Assembly: GCA_903813345.2 (NCBI GenBank)
Contig: CAIIXF020000012.1
Location: 36,254,528 to 36,318,527, forward strand
DNA length: 64,000 bases
Direction of reading: 5' to 3'
Source of the DNA: Owenia fusiformis
Taxonomy: Eukaryota; Annelida; Polychaeta; Sabellida; Oweniidae
The position numbers were made by a program, and so were the translations under genes. Numbering within the stretch: position 1 is the first letter of the stretch; each line of letters begins with the position of its first letter. Of this stretch, positions 1 to 62,385 are shown piece by piece. Below the pieces are notes generated by a model. That model saw only the letters and a list, made by a program, of their open reading frames with translations, did not search any database and was not told the origin of the DNA.

Positions 1-424
1 CATGTATAATTGGATGCATAATGAACATCTTATCTGATAACAGGAAACTTTCAGTTTTCTTTCTTGCATTTCCTCATTCACTCCCACGTGGAAGAGCCAG
101 CTGGTTTCAGTGATTCATTTATTTTAATGAGCAATATACAAATGTATGTCTTTTTCATATCTGGCCAGTGCCAGAACTCTTGCTTGCTGTTCAATTAGTG
201 CTTTTGTTCTGCTTCTTGGTTGGCTGATTTTGGTAAAAAAAATACGACAAAAAGGATTCTGCTTATAAACCTCTGCAGGGAATTCTAAAAAAACCTGGCC
301 AAAATTTCTTCCAAAATCATGCAATTTTTCACCATTTTGAACACTTTTCAAGTGATTTTTTGCCTAAATTGTCAAATATGAACCTCTCCTGAATTTTTAA
401 AAAACTGAGCCCCCTTTGCATAAG
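1..424. other. Non-coding flank, repeat-like
   Basis: No supportable gene. The stretch at about 280-345 resembles 20279-20325 (both read CCTGGC followed by an A-rich run, then CATGCA and TTCACCA), so it is probably part of a dispersed repeat. A minus-strand open frame at 124-351 begins with TTG and overlaps this repeat, so I do not call it a gene. Confidence 0.4.
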
Positions 425-429
425 CTAGC
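425..429. repeat. Target-site duplication, left copy (CTAGC)
   Basis: CTAGC lies directly outside the LTR at 430 and recurs at 5368-5372 directly outside the other LTR. A 5-bp duplication is normal for Ty3/gypsy integrases and fixes the element boundaries. Confidence 0.9.
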
Positions 430-612
430 TGTGGTGTTATATACTTAACACTAGACTAACAGTTTATAAGATTATCAAGACTTTATTGCTGGATAAAACT
501 TAGGACCGCATGGCTTCTACATCCGGGCACTAGACAGCCCAATCTGATGACGTCACACATTAAGGTGGACGATGAGTTAACATTTAAGGTGTACAGAGTG
601 ACTAACACTACA
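430..612 (-). repeat. 3' LTR of the retrotransposon
   Basis: This is a 183-bp direct repeat of 5185-5367. Because the element lies on the minus strand, it is the downstream LTR. It carries a minus-strand AATAAA (482-487), a TGACGTCA site (548-555) and a CCAAT-type motif beside it. Ends are TGTGG and CTACA as read on the plus strand. Confidence 0.93.
482..487 (-). promoter_or_regulatory. Polyadenylation signal in the 3' LTR
   Basis: The plus strand reads TTTATT, so the minus strand reads AATAAA. This is the expected R-region signal for the element's transcript. The same hexamer is at 5237-5242 in the 5' LTR. Confidence 0.6.
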
Positions 613-623
613 TCCCCCTTTCG
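613..623 (-). other. Polypurine tract
   Basis: The minus strand reads CGAAAGGGGGA directly before the 3' LTR. This is where an LTR element primes plus-strand DNA synthesis. Confidence 0.8.
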
Positions 624-911
624 AGATGCTTTACAGAATCTTTACAGAATACATGAAATGATATTGTATCTTTAATAAGGCAATAAAGAAGTGTTCCTTT
701 AAATGTTACACCTTAATACAACTAAATACATGTTGCAATGTCTCTAACATGTCATACAGTTTTACATAAATGTTTATATCAAATGTTTTGACAAATAAAA
801 GGTTTGCATCATTATAAACATGCTTCATCTAAGATCAACTATAGAAACCATAGAAACATACAATACAGCTAGAATGTTAATAAAGTCTAAAATGCGTAAC
901 ATTGTTTCATG

Positions 912-3900
912 TTACAAATCAAGTCTATCTACTGGCTTGCTTACTCTGCCTGACCTAGTAACAACATGTCGTCTCTCTGGAGACTTTTGCTTTGCTGCAG
1001 GCCTTGATATCTGTACCTTAGTTTCATGATCTATTTTTGATTCACAAGTAGCATTTGGTTGTACCTTGTTATCATTATGACTTGTTTGTGATTCTAATGG
1101 ATCATAAGTGTTTTCTAATTCAACTTCATGTTCCTCACAAGGTATCACCATGCTCCTGTTTCTTCGATAACTGTTACTGTTCGTTTCTATATTATATGAT
1201 CTGGTTTTGACTGCTTCAGTGACCTGACCATGTTTCATTTTGTCTTTGATATATACCACTTGACCTTTCTGAAGCTCAGGGAGAAGTTGGGTTCTATGCC
1301 TTTTGTTATAGTCAACAGACATCTTAAGTCTCTGAGATCCCTCCCTTTCTCTGAGATTCTGTTTATTGTATAATTTAGGTTCAAGTTTACTTGATGCCAT
1401 TGGTACTGTAGTTCTGATACGTCGCCCAAAGAGTAATTCACTTGGACTAAGTCCATTTGCCAAAGGAGTAGCTCTATATTCCATCAGAGCGAGATACGGA
1501 TCTTCTGCTTTCTTAAGCAGTGATTTTACAGTCTGGACTGATCTCTCAATTTCACCATTACTCTTTGGGTACATTGGTGAACTAGTGACATGATTAAAAC
1601 CATTTTCCTCAGAAAACTGTTTGAACTCCAATGATGCATAATTTGGTCCATTGTCTGATCTCAAAGTTTCTGGAATGCCATGGCGACTAAAGATTGATTT
1701 CATACTTGTAATTGTGTCTTTAGATCGATATCGGTCTAGCTTAGCCAGCTCCACATATCGAGAGAAATAATCTATCAAAAGTATGTATGTGTTATTGCAC
1801 CTATAGAACAAATCAGTGCCTACCAATTGCCATGGTCTATCAGGAAACTTTGTAGGGATCATTGGTTCAACAGGATTTGGCTTTACATGGGAACATATTG
1901 TACATTTTTGAACAACATCGGCTAGCTGAGTGCTAAGGCCTGGCCACCACATTGATTGTTGAGCTCTAGCTCTGCATTTAACTATCCCTTGGTGACCCTT
2001 ATGCAACTTTTCCAACATTTCAACTCTAAGAGTGCTTGGCATAACAATTCTAGACCCTCTAAGAAGAATGCCTTCATCTGCAGGACATGAAAATTCAGAT
2101 TTGAATGGATAGTAAGCTTTAAGTGCAGATGAGAGTCTGGATTTGTCTGGCCAACCATTATTGACATATTCAATGATTTTCTGACAAATAACATCACCAT
2201 CCTGCTCATTTTTGATTCTCATGAGACCAACATCAGTAGCAGGAATTGTTTTCATGACTGTTTTAACATACAAATCAGTTTCTTTTGCAAACTTAGATTC
2301 TCCTACTTCAGGAAGGGGTGCGCGGGAGAGTGCATCGGCTACTATCAAATCTTTCCCGGCAACATGTGAAATCGAGTAATTGAACCTGCTCATCCGGAGC
2401 TTGAATCGCTGAATCCGGGGCGGTAATTCACTGAGAGTCTTGGTACCTAGCAATGGCACTAATGGTTTGTGATCTGTTTCAATCTCAAATTTTAATCCAA
2501 TCAGATACTCTGAAAAGCGTTCGCATGTGCACGTCAAAGCAAGCGCTTCTTTTTCAATTTGCGCGTAGCGCATTTCTGCTTCACTTAAAGATCTAGAAGC
2601 AAATGACACCGGTCGCCATTCTTTATCTGACTGTAATTGCCATAAACAGCCCCCTAGACCATAACTGGATGAATCCGCTGAAACTCGCGTATCTAAATTT
2701 GGGTCGTAGAGTGCTAGGACTGGAGTCGATTTTACCTCGCGTTTAATTTCATCAAAAGAACGCTGGTGATTTGCTGTCCATACAAATTCAGTACCTTTAC
2801 ATAAAAGTTCACGAAGCGGCTGACTTAGAACAGCAATTTTCTGAGTAAATTTGCTCAACTGGTTAACCATTCCGAGAAAACGGCGGACACCACTGACATC
2901 CTTTGGACAAGGCATATCAGTAATCGCTCGGACTTTGGACGGATCTGCGGAAACTCCATTTTGACCAATCACAACTCCGACGAATTTGAGCTCAGTTTTC
3001 CCAAAATCACACTTTTCTTTGTTGAGAGTGATTCCCGCCACTTCAAGTTTTTTCAACACTTTGTGTAAACGCGAGTCGTGCTCGGCTTTAGTTTTCCCGT
3101 GAACAACAATATCGTCCATGAAACATTGAACTCCCTCAGAATCATCTAGTATCTGGGAAACACGCTTCTGAAAATGCTCGGGCATTGATGCGATACCAAA
3201 CGGGCAACGTTTAAATGCGTATCTGCCAAACGGGGTTATGAACGTTGTCAACAACTGTGACTGGGTGGACAATGGAATTTGGTAGAAACCAGAATTTGCG
3301 TCAAGCTTACTGAAATATTTTGCCCCTGCCAAATTTCCTAAAACTTGTTCAGTTGAAGGTAAAATATATTTCTCAGTTTTTACATGTTTGTTCAGTTTAG
3401 TATAGTCAACGCATATTCTTACATCCTCTTTCCCCCTTTTTAACACAGGGACCATGGGACTACACCAATCTGTAGGCTTATCTACTTTAAATATGATATC
3501 ATCATCCTCCATTTTCTGGAGTTTACTTTTACACAGAGAATACAATGGTATCGGTAGACGTCTAGGTGAATTTACAGCATAAGGTGTAGCATCAGCATCA
3601 AGAACTATATTATACTCTGTCTCAATTTTTCCGAGACCTTGAAAAAGTTTCGGATGCTTCCGCTCAACTTCAATGCTGTTTACAACCTTGATAACATTTA
3701 AACTTTCAATAGCAGGTCTACCTAACAATGCACATTTGAGATTTTTGGCTACATAAATGTCTTGGGTTGAACACTGAGAATGAGATTCTACTTCTGTAGT
3801 AAATTTACCCAAAATATCAATGGCAGTGCCACTAGCACCATACACTGGCACTGTAGATTCTTGCAAATCAACATTGCATGAAGATTGTAGACATTTGAAG

Positions 3901-4889
3901 GTTTTCTCTGGTATCACTGTGATGTCAGCTCCCGTATCAATCGAGAATAACACTGGCGAGCCACTGACACTAAGATTAATATCATATTTGGCACTGGAAG
4001 TACCATCACAATCAACTTTACCAATAAAAGCATAATCATCACTTTCTGAATCACTAGAATCATCATTATAATACACTTGATTCACATTTCTGCTGCGACA
4101 CATCTTCGAGTAATGTCCTCTGCGGCTACATTTTGAACAGGTACGAGTATATGCCGGACATTTGTCCTTGGGGTGGGGTTGGGCACCACACCTGAAACAC
4201 TCAGTCATTTTATTCTTGGATCTAGTTTTACCATCACTGGAACCATTGGATTTAGTTTTGCCATCACTGGAACCATACAGTTTTGGTTTACTCTGACGGC
4301 TTGAAGAATCCTGTTTACGATGCTCGTTACGATGGACTACTTGTACAAGATTACCTTGAAGTGATTTATTCTGAAGTTTTACCTTCTCAGATTGACGGAC
4401 CATTGTCATGGCCTTGGCGAGGGTAAGTTTGTCGTCACACTGAAGTTTTTCAGATAAGCGTTTGTCAGTAATGCCAACAACAATACGATCACGGATCAAT
4501 TCCTCCCGGAGGCCAGCATAGTTACAATGTTCACTTAGTGTGTGTAGGGCAGTAATAAATGTCTCACTTGCTTCACCATCCTGCTGGAAGCGCTGGTTAA
4601 ATTTAGCTCTCTCGTATATGACGTTAATGTGAGCATTAAAAAAGCTATCAAACTTTTGGCGAATGGTACTATATTTTGAATTGTCCTCACCTTCTTCATA
4701 CACAAAAGTTGATGAAATCTCCTCCGCTTTTGGACCCATACAATATATGAGCGTGTCAATTTTGACAGAGTCCACATCCTCAGAAACTTTCGAAGCAGTC
4801 AGATAGCGATCAAATCGCTTACTCCACAGCTCCCATTCTTCCGATTTGAAGGAAAATGTTGAAGGAGGTGTCATTTGAAACGATGCCAT
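912..4889 (-). CDS. gag-pol: Gag-Pol polyprotein of the LTR retrotransposon
   Basis: A single frame of 1325 residues codes capsid-type Gag and the Pol enzymes. I start it at the MASFQ methionine (4889, ATGGC context) because the 26 residues upstream lie in leader sequence. In order, with approximate residues: Gag; two CX2CX4HX4C zinc knuckles (about 230-265); aspartic protease with DTGA (about 319); reverse transcriptase with FMDD (about 591); RNase H with SADSS (about 737) and TDHKPL (about 806); integrase HHCC finger (about 960-1000) and D, D-35-E residues in GTDLF (about 1026), SDNGP (about 1078) and NGEIER (about 1114). No stop, frameshift or missing catalytic motif is visible. There is no env. 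Gag and Pol share one frame, as in Steamer-type elements. Confidence 0.93.
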   Translation of the reverse strand: MASFQMTPPSTFSFKSEEWELWSKRFDRYLTASKVSEDVDSVKIDTLIYCMGPKAEEISSTFVYEEGEDNSKYSTIRQKFDSFFNAHINVIYERAKFNQRFQQDGEASETFITALHTLSEHCNYAGLREELIRDRIVVGITDKRLSEKLQCDDKLTLAKAMTMVRQSEKVKLQNKSLQGNLVQVVHRNEHRKQDSSSRQSKPKLYGSSDGKTKSNGSSDGKTRSKNKMTECFRCGAQPHPKDKCPAYTRTCSKCSRRGHYSKMCRSRNVNQVYYNDDSSDSESDDYAFIGKVDCDGTSSAKYDINLSVSGSPVLFSIDTGADITVIPEKTFKCLQSSCNVDLQESTVPVYGASGTAIDILGKFTTEVESHSQCSTQDIYVAKNLKCALLGRPAIESLNVIKVVNSIEVERKHPKLFQGLGKIETEYNIVLDADATPYAVNSPRRLPIPLYSLCKSKLQKMEDDDIIFKVDKPTDWCSPMVPVLKRGKEDVRICVDYTKLNKHVKTEKYILPSTEQVLGNLAGAKYFSKLDANSGFYQIPLSTQSQLLTTFITPFGRYAFKRCPFGIASMPEHFQKRVSQILDDSEGVQCFMDDIVVHGKTKAEHDSRLHKVLKKLEVAGITLNKEKCDFGKTELKFVGVVIGQNGVSADPSKVRAITDMPCPKDVSGVRRFLGMVNQLSKFTQKIAVLSQPLRELLCKGTEFVWTANHQRSFDEIKREVKSTPVLALYDPNLDTRVSADSSSYGLGGCLWQLQSDKEWRPVSFASRSLSEAEMRYAQIEKEALALTCTCERFSEYLIGLKFEIETDHKPLVPLLGTKTLSELPPRIQRFKLRMSRFNYSISHVAGKDLIVADALSRAPLPEVGESKFAKETDLYVKTVMKTIPATDVGLMRIKNEQDGDVICQKIIEYVNNGWPDKSRLSSALKAYYPFKSEFSCPADEGILLRGSRIVMPSTLRVEMLEKLHKGHQGIVKCRARAQQSMWWPGLSTQLADVVQKCTICSHVKPNPVEPMIPTKFPDRPWQLVGTDLFYRCNNTYILLIDYFSRYVELAKLDRYRSKDTITSMKSIFSRHGIPETLRSDNGPNYASLEFKQFSEENGFNHVTSSPMYPKSNGEIERSVQTVKSLLKKAEDPYLALMEYRATPLANGLSPSELLFGRRIRTTVPMASSKLEPKLYNKQNLREREGSQRLKMSVDYNKRHRTQLLPELQKGQVVYIKDKMKHGQVTEAVKTRSYNIETNSNSYRRNRSMVIPCEEHEVELENTYDPLESQTSHNDNKVQPNATCESKIDHETKVQISRPAAKQKSPERRHVVTRSGRVSKPVDRLDL

Positions 4890-5164
4890 AATGACCAGCA
4901 GCAAGTGGAATACAATAACACAGTACAGGATACAAAGTTTCGAAGTATAAATCCAATCAGGTAGCATGTAGATATATATATATACAGTGTCAATACAGCA
5001 GAATATACAAGGTAGATAAGTTTATAACGAATGTAGAGCGACAAATGTTCAGCAATTTATAAAGTTTGTAAATTTCCTCCACGGAACTCAACTTCCGGTT
5101 CACATGAGATCTAATTTTGAACGAGGTACTGGTCCAAATATTGCAAACGGCTCGGATTCTGTAT

Positions 5165-5184
5165 CTCAAGTCGATCTGACACCA
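5165..5184 (-). other. Primer-binding site, tRNA-Leu-like
   Basis: Directly inside the 5' LTR the minus strand reads TGGTGTCAGA and continues. The first ten bases are complementary to a tRNA 3' end of TCTGACACCA, which is usual for tRNA-Leu. The tRNA identity is inferred from only these bases. Confidence 0.7.
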
Positions 5185-5367
5185 TGTGGTGTTATATACT
5201 TAACACTAGACTAACAGTTTATAAGATTATCAAGACTTTATTGCTGGATAAAACTTAGGACCGCATGGCTTCTACATCCGGGCACTAGACAGCCCAATCT
5301 GATGACGTCACACATTAAGGTGGACGATGAGTTAACATTTAAGGTGTACAGAGTGACTAACACTACA
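5185..5367 (-). repeat. 5' LTR of the retrotransposon
   Basis: This 183-bp copy is identical by eye to 430-612. It is the promoter LTR. No strong TATA box is evident; the clearest promoter-like elements are a CCAAT-type motif and TGACGTCA. Confidence 0.93.
5303..5310. promoter_or_regulatory. CRE palindrome in the 5' LTR
   Basis: TGACGTCA is the full consensus site for CREB/ATF bZIP factors. It lies in the middle of the promoter LTR, 6 bases from a CCAAT motif. The duplicate at 548-555 lies in the 3' LTR. That it is used is inferred. Confidence 0.5.
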
Positions 5368-5372
5368 CTAGC
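5368..5372. repeat. Target-site duplication, right copy (CTAGC)
   Basis: This matches 425-429. Confidence 0.9.
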
Positions 5373-5840
5373 TACAGTCCTGTGTGAGAAACGATGATCT
5401 GCAACCTGATGTCCAATCAAGATCATCCAAATATCTATGTATTCCTGACACGTTTGAGCATCTGATAATGACAATGTCTACCCAAAGTTTGCATGCGAAA
5501 TTGACATAATTCATGAATTTTTTTTTTGTGTGAGAAGAAAGATCAAACTTAACCAGTGCCATGAATAATATATATATGATATCCTAGTTGCATGTTGACA
5601 CCCAACATTAAATTGTACTTCAAAGTCACAAGATAGATAGCAGCTAAATCATTAGATTCATGAAACTGCATCAATGATTTGCATATAATGTGTTTTAAGT
5701 AATTGAAACTAGGTGTCAGTATCCTATTTTACATGATGTGTTCTGTATTTATGATTTATAGTTGCTAGCCATGAATGGTATTTTGCAATTCAGTAAAACT
5801 ATAAGTCTTTGGGGTAATACTAGAGAGCTTTTGATATAAG

Positions 5841-5933
5841 TTATTTGGAATACGTATACGCAAACCTGTACTTGTACAAGTCAGGTATAGCACTGGGGAG
5901 GAACTCTGGAAACGAAGATAGGGTGCTTCCATC
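5841..5933 (-). CDS. Isolated exon-like segment, possible terminal exon
   Basis: A 31-codon minus-strand stretch follows an AG and ends in TAA at 5841. It codes a protein-like peptide containing FPEFLPSAIPDLYKYR. I do not recognise it. The acceptor lacks a pyrimidine tract and no partner exon is visible, so it may be the last exon of a minus-strand gene, a fragment, or chance. The plus strand is also open here. Confidence 0.2.
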   Translation of the reverse strand, partial: DGSTLSSFPEFLPSAIPDLYKYRFAYTYSK

Positions 5934-6182
5934 CTTCAAATCACAACAAAATATTTTAGTATGTACTTGTAGTTTGTGAGTTTAGGTTCAAAATATGATT
6001 AAAACTTAGAAATTAATTCAAATGCTGGGATATTAACAAATCAATTCCCTCGATTAGGAAACAAAGAAGATTTTTCTAATGTTATGTGCTTTCCTGGTTT
6101 CTTTGAAAAAAACCTTCATCCCCATTGGCTGAAAACTTAGATCGAAAGCTCTCTATTCATTAACAATATTTCTTATGGTATA

Positions 6183-6356
6183 CTGTAAAACCTGTCTAAT
6201 CTGAACGTCTCTGGGACTATGTTCAGATTTGCAGATGTTCACATGCCAAGGTTTTCTGAACATGTCAGTCAAGGGGAGATAACAAGTGGACCAAAAAGTG
6301 TTCACATTGGGAGATGTTCAGATTAGAAAGGTGTTCGGATATACAGGTTTAACTGT
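6183..6356. mobile_element. pogo/Tigger-like MITE, complete copy
   Basis: Inverted ends read ACTGTAAAACCTGT on the left and, as reverse complement, ACAGTTAAACCTGT on the right, bordered by TA. The inside carries the family's GTTCAGATT / GTGTTCACATT phrases. The CAGTNAAACC type of end with a TA target is known from pogo/Tigger MITEs. There is no transposase. Confidence 0.65.
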
Positions 6357-6530
6357 GTACCTGTTATGACCTTTTCAGCTTAGCTATGCCATGCAGATAC
6401 TTATATTGATACCTATATATTAACCATATACTATATGTGGTGCATAGTAATTTGCTCTCATTTTGATGAGACCTTTGTTCTAAGTAATAATTCTAATGTT
6501 AAAATAACATATTTATTGAAACACTTTCAG

Positions 6531-6632
6531 CTTTCAGCGCATCTCTCGAAGAAGCTGAATTGCATCTTAGACGGGTCCTACCAACAATCACTCCTAGCGA
6601 CAACCAATCACAATACTCGAAAATGTCACAAG
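6531..6632 (+). CDS. Isolated exon-like segment, phase 1 at both ends
   Basis: It is bounded by CACTTTCAG and a GTAGCT donor. It is 102 nt and open in a frame reading SASLEEAELHLRRVLPTI and continuing to SKMSQ. Codon use is less AT-rich than the surroundings. Both boundaries are phase 1, so it could in principle splice to CAMKK exon 2 (14007), which needs phase 1, as an alternative upstream exon. It could equally be the end of a neighbouring gene. I do not recognise the peptide. Confidence 0.35.
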
Positions 6633-7490
6633 GTAGCTTCTCACTAAGACAGCAGTGTAACGCACCCCACGCTTATATCACACTTTGTTTTATTTATTTT
6701 CATGAATTGAATGTTGAATTTTTAGAAATGGATTATGAAAAAGCAAGGGGTCGTGAGTTCAATCCCAACTTGGTTAGACAGACTATTTCACATCATTCTT
6801 TAGCCTACCACAGGATTTCATTCTGTATTTTAGAAAAAATAATTATGAGAGCAAATAAATTACATATTCCTTTGTCTTCAACCAATATATTCACTTGTTT
6901 ATGAACTACAGTTTAGTTATGAAGTTTAAACAAAATGCTGCATACTTTTTGGAATGGGAGTATTAAGAAAAATTTAACATTCAATTCATAATTTTTACTT
7001 CACTATATGTAAAATTATATGTGATTTTATTTCCAGCATATATTTACATGTGTATATTTATTAGATGTTTATGTGTCTTCATTTCATTCTATAGGTTAAG
7101 GGTTTTTATTATAATATGTTACAAATAAATAACTATTTATATTGTTGTTTTTATTATCTCATTCAAGTTCTACGATTTGAATCAAAGAATTTTGAAAATA
7201 TAAAAGCAATGTAAAATGAAACACCACTGGGATTGGCCAAAAGTGTTTTGATTGATCTGTGTTCTTAGTTCACAGGTTTTATATTATATACTCGACTAAC
7301 ACATTTCTTCCAGTCATTAAAGAATAACACGTTGACCAACTGTTCAGAATTTTGACAATCAGAAATTTTTCAATAAATTTAAAGAATAAATCTGGAGGAG
7401 AATTACTTTTGAGTTCCACAAACATTTTGATCTATCCAAGTATTATTCACTGCTACCCACCTAATTACACAGACGTATCGTCGGTGTATC

Positions 7491-61038
<53,548 letters not shown>

Positions 61039-62385
61039 ATGGGGAACATAATAGCCGCTAGCAATTTTAATCGATTTGGAAAGCGCCATGATGATGACTT
61101 CACAGATCGACTCAGCCACCAGTTCACTTGTGTCCTACTATTGATTTGTACGCTGTTTGTGACGGGAAGACAATACTCTGGTCACCCGATTGATTGTTGG
61201 GTTCCTGAACAGTTTACTTATTCATACAGAAGCTACACACATAGTTTATGTTGGACTAAAAACACATATTACATCCCCACGTATGATAATATTCCCAAAT
61301 CAAGTGAAAAAAGGTCCGACCGAGAGCTTGTGTATTATCAGTGGGTACCGATTATTTTGCTCACGCAGATGGGACTGTTTTTCCTGCCGAGTATCATATG
61401 GCGTACCCTACAGGGAAGTTGCGGGATTGATATTAATCAGATCGTCGAAGAGGTTAACCATAAAAGGAATATAAATCCGAAAGAACGGGAAAAAGTGATG
61501 GGTTATCTGGTGAAAAGTATGGTGAACTATTTTAGCCTGACTAGATTCCCTACGAAGAAATACTGCTACACAGCACGATCACGCATTTCAAGATATACTT
61601 TCCTTTTATGTGGAAGACAATTTGGAAACAAAATGATTGGATCATATTTATTCGTTAAGGTGCTTTATATCTGCAATGCTATTGGTCAGATCTACTTGCT
61701 AAATGCATTCTTGGGTAAAGGAACTGATTATACCTTCTTCGGCTTCGGGGTGCTTTACGACCTCCTCCAAAGTGGTGATTGGACAACATCTCAAAGCTTT
61801 CCTCGCACGACACTTTGTGATTTTGAGATCCGAGAATTTGCGCATAATATCCATCGCTACACCATACAGTGTGTGCTGAGTATTAATCTCTTTAATGAGA
61901 AGATCTACATCTTTTTATGGTTTTGGTTCGTCATTGTGGCAAGTGCCTCCACCTATAGCTTAGTGACATGGGTAGCGTTTGCCGTCTTTGAGCAACACCA
62001 TTTCCGTTACTTGAAGTCGCACCTGAGTGACATGGACATGTATGATAAATGCAAAGACAGATATCTACTCGGGAATTTCCTAAAAGGATACATCAAACAG
62101 GATGGAATCTTCCTTTTTAAAATGCTCTCCAAGAACACAAGTGGGATTATCGCTTCCGAGGCCTTAGCCGGAGTTTGGCAAGAGTACAAGAAACTGAATG
62201 CTATTAAAGAGAATGACATAAATGACCTTGAGAAGGATGAGTTGAAACCCTTAAATACTGAACCAAGTGCGCCATCTTTAGATGAACCAGATGGCGGCAT
62301 AACTGAGATTTGCCCAATAGATGGTGCTATTTCAAAAGATGATATCCCAAAATGCAACGGGAATGCTAATGGTAACATTAAATAG
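61039..62385 (+). CDS. Innexin (gap-junction / hemichannel protein)
   Basis: 448 residues, no intron in the coding region. I start at ATG 61039 (AACATGG context); the upstream extension begins with TTG. The protein has four membrane segments (about residues 29-46, 104-122, 201-222, 288-315). Paired cysteines of extracellular loop 1 are C53 and C71, those of loop 2 are C260 and C278. The YYQWVP innexin signature is at 99-104, and HRYTIQC and NLFNEKIYIFLWFW mark the conserved loop 2 / TM4 region. The C-tail from about 385 is acidic and variable. Innexins form intercellular channels or hemichannels in the plasma membrane. I cannot say which paralogue this is. It is on the CAMKK strand, 2 kb after exon 10, apparently inside that gene's intron. 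Confidence 0.95.
   Translation: MGNIIAASNFNRFGKRHDDDFTDRLSHQFTCVLLLICTLFVTGRQYSGHPIDCWVPEQFTYSYRSYTHSLCWTKNTYYIPTYDNIPKSSEKRSDRELVYYQWVPIILLTQMGLFFLPSIIWRTLQGSCGIDINQIVEEVNHKRNINPKEREKVMGYLVKSMVNYFSLTRFPTKKYCYTARSRISRYTFLLCGRQFGNKMIGSYLFVKVLYICNAIGQIYLLNAFLGKGTDYTFFGFGVLYDLLQSGDWTTSQSFPRTTLCDFEIREFAHNIHRYTIQCVLSINLFNEKIYIFLWFWFVIVASASTYSLVTWVAFAVFEQHHFRYLKSHLSDMDMYDKCKDRYLLGNFLKGYIKQDGIFLFKMLSKNTSGIIASEALAGVWQEYKKLNAIKENDINDLEKDELKPLNTEPSAPSLDEPDGGITEICPIDGAISKDDIPKCNGNANGNIK

Larger units (their letters stand above)
430..5367 (-). mobile_element. Complete Ty3/gypsy LTR retrotransposon, Mag/Steamer-like
   Basis: This is a 4938-bp element on the minus strand. It has 183-bp LTRs (TG...CA on either strand) at both ends, a CTAGC target duplication, a primer-binding site next to the 5' LTR, a polypurine tract next to the 3' LTR, and one uninterrupted gag-pol frame without env. 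Size, LTR length, 5-bp duplication and a fused gag-pol frame of about 1325 residues all resemble the Steamer family of bivalves (Mag branch of Ty3/gypsy). I infer that family from architecture, not from an alignment. The two LTRs show no difference by eye, so the insertion looks recent and the copy may still be complete. It sits about 2.1 kb upstream of CAMKK exon 1 in the opposite orientation. Confidence 0.93.
5373..7446. other. Region between the retrotransposon and CAMKK exon 1
   Basis: AT-rich, with no gene I can name. It holds one well-formed MITE (6183-6356), two isolated exon-like segments listed separately (5841-5933 minus, 6531-6632 plus), and a degraded MITE-like stretch around 7219-7290. 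Confidence 0.5.

Noticed and set aside
124-351. 75-codon minus-strand open frame with protein-like composition
   Set aside because: It starts with TTG, overlaps a stretch repeated at 20279-20325, and has no splice sites or recognised domain.
4890-4967. N-terminal extension of the gag-pol frame
   Set aside because: The 26 extra residues lie in the leader between the primer-binding site and gag; the MASFQ start has the better context and matches a typical Gag start.
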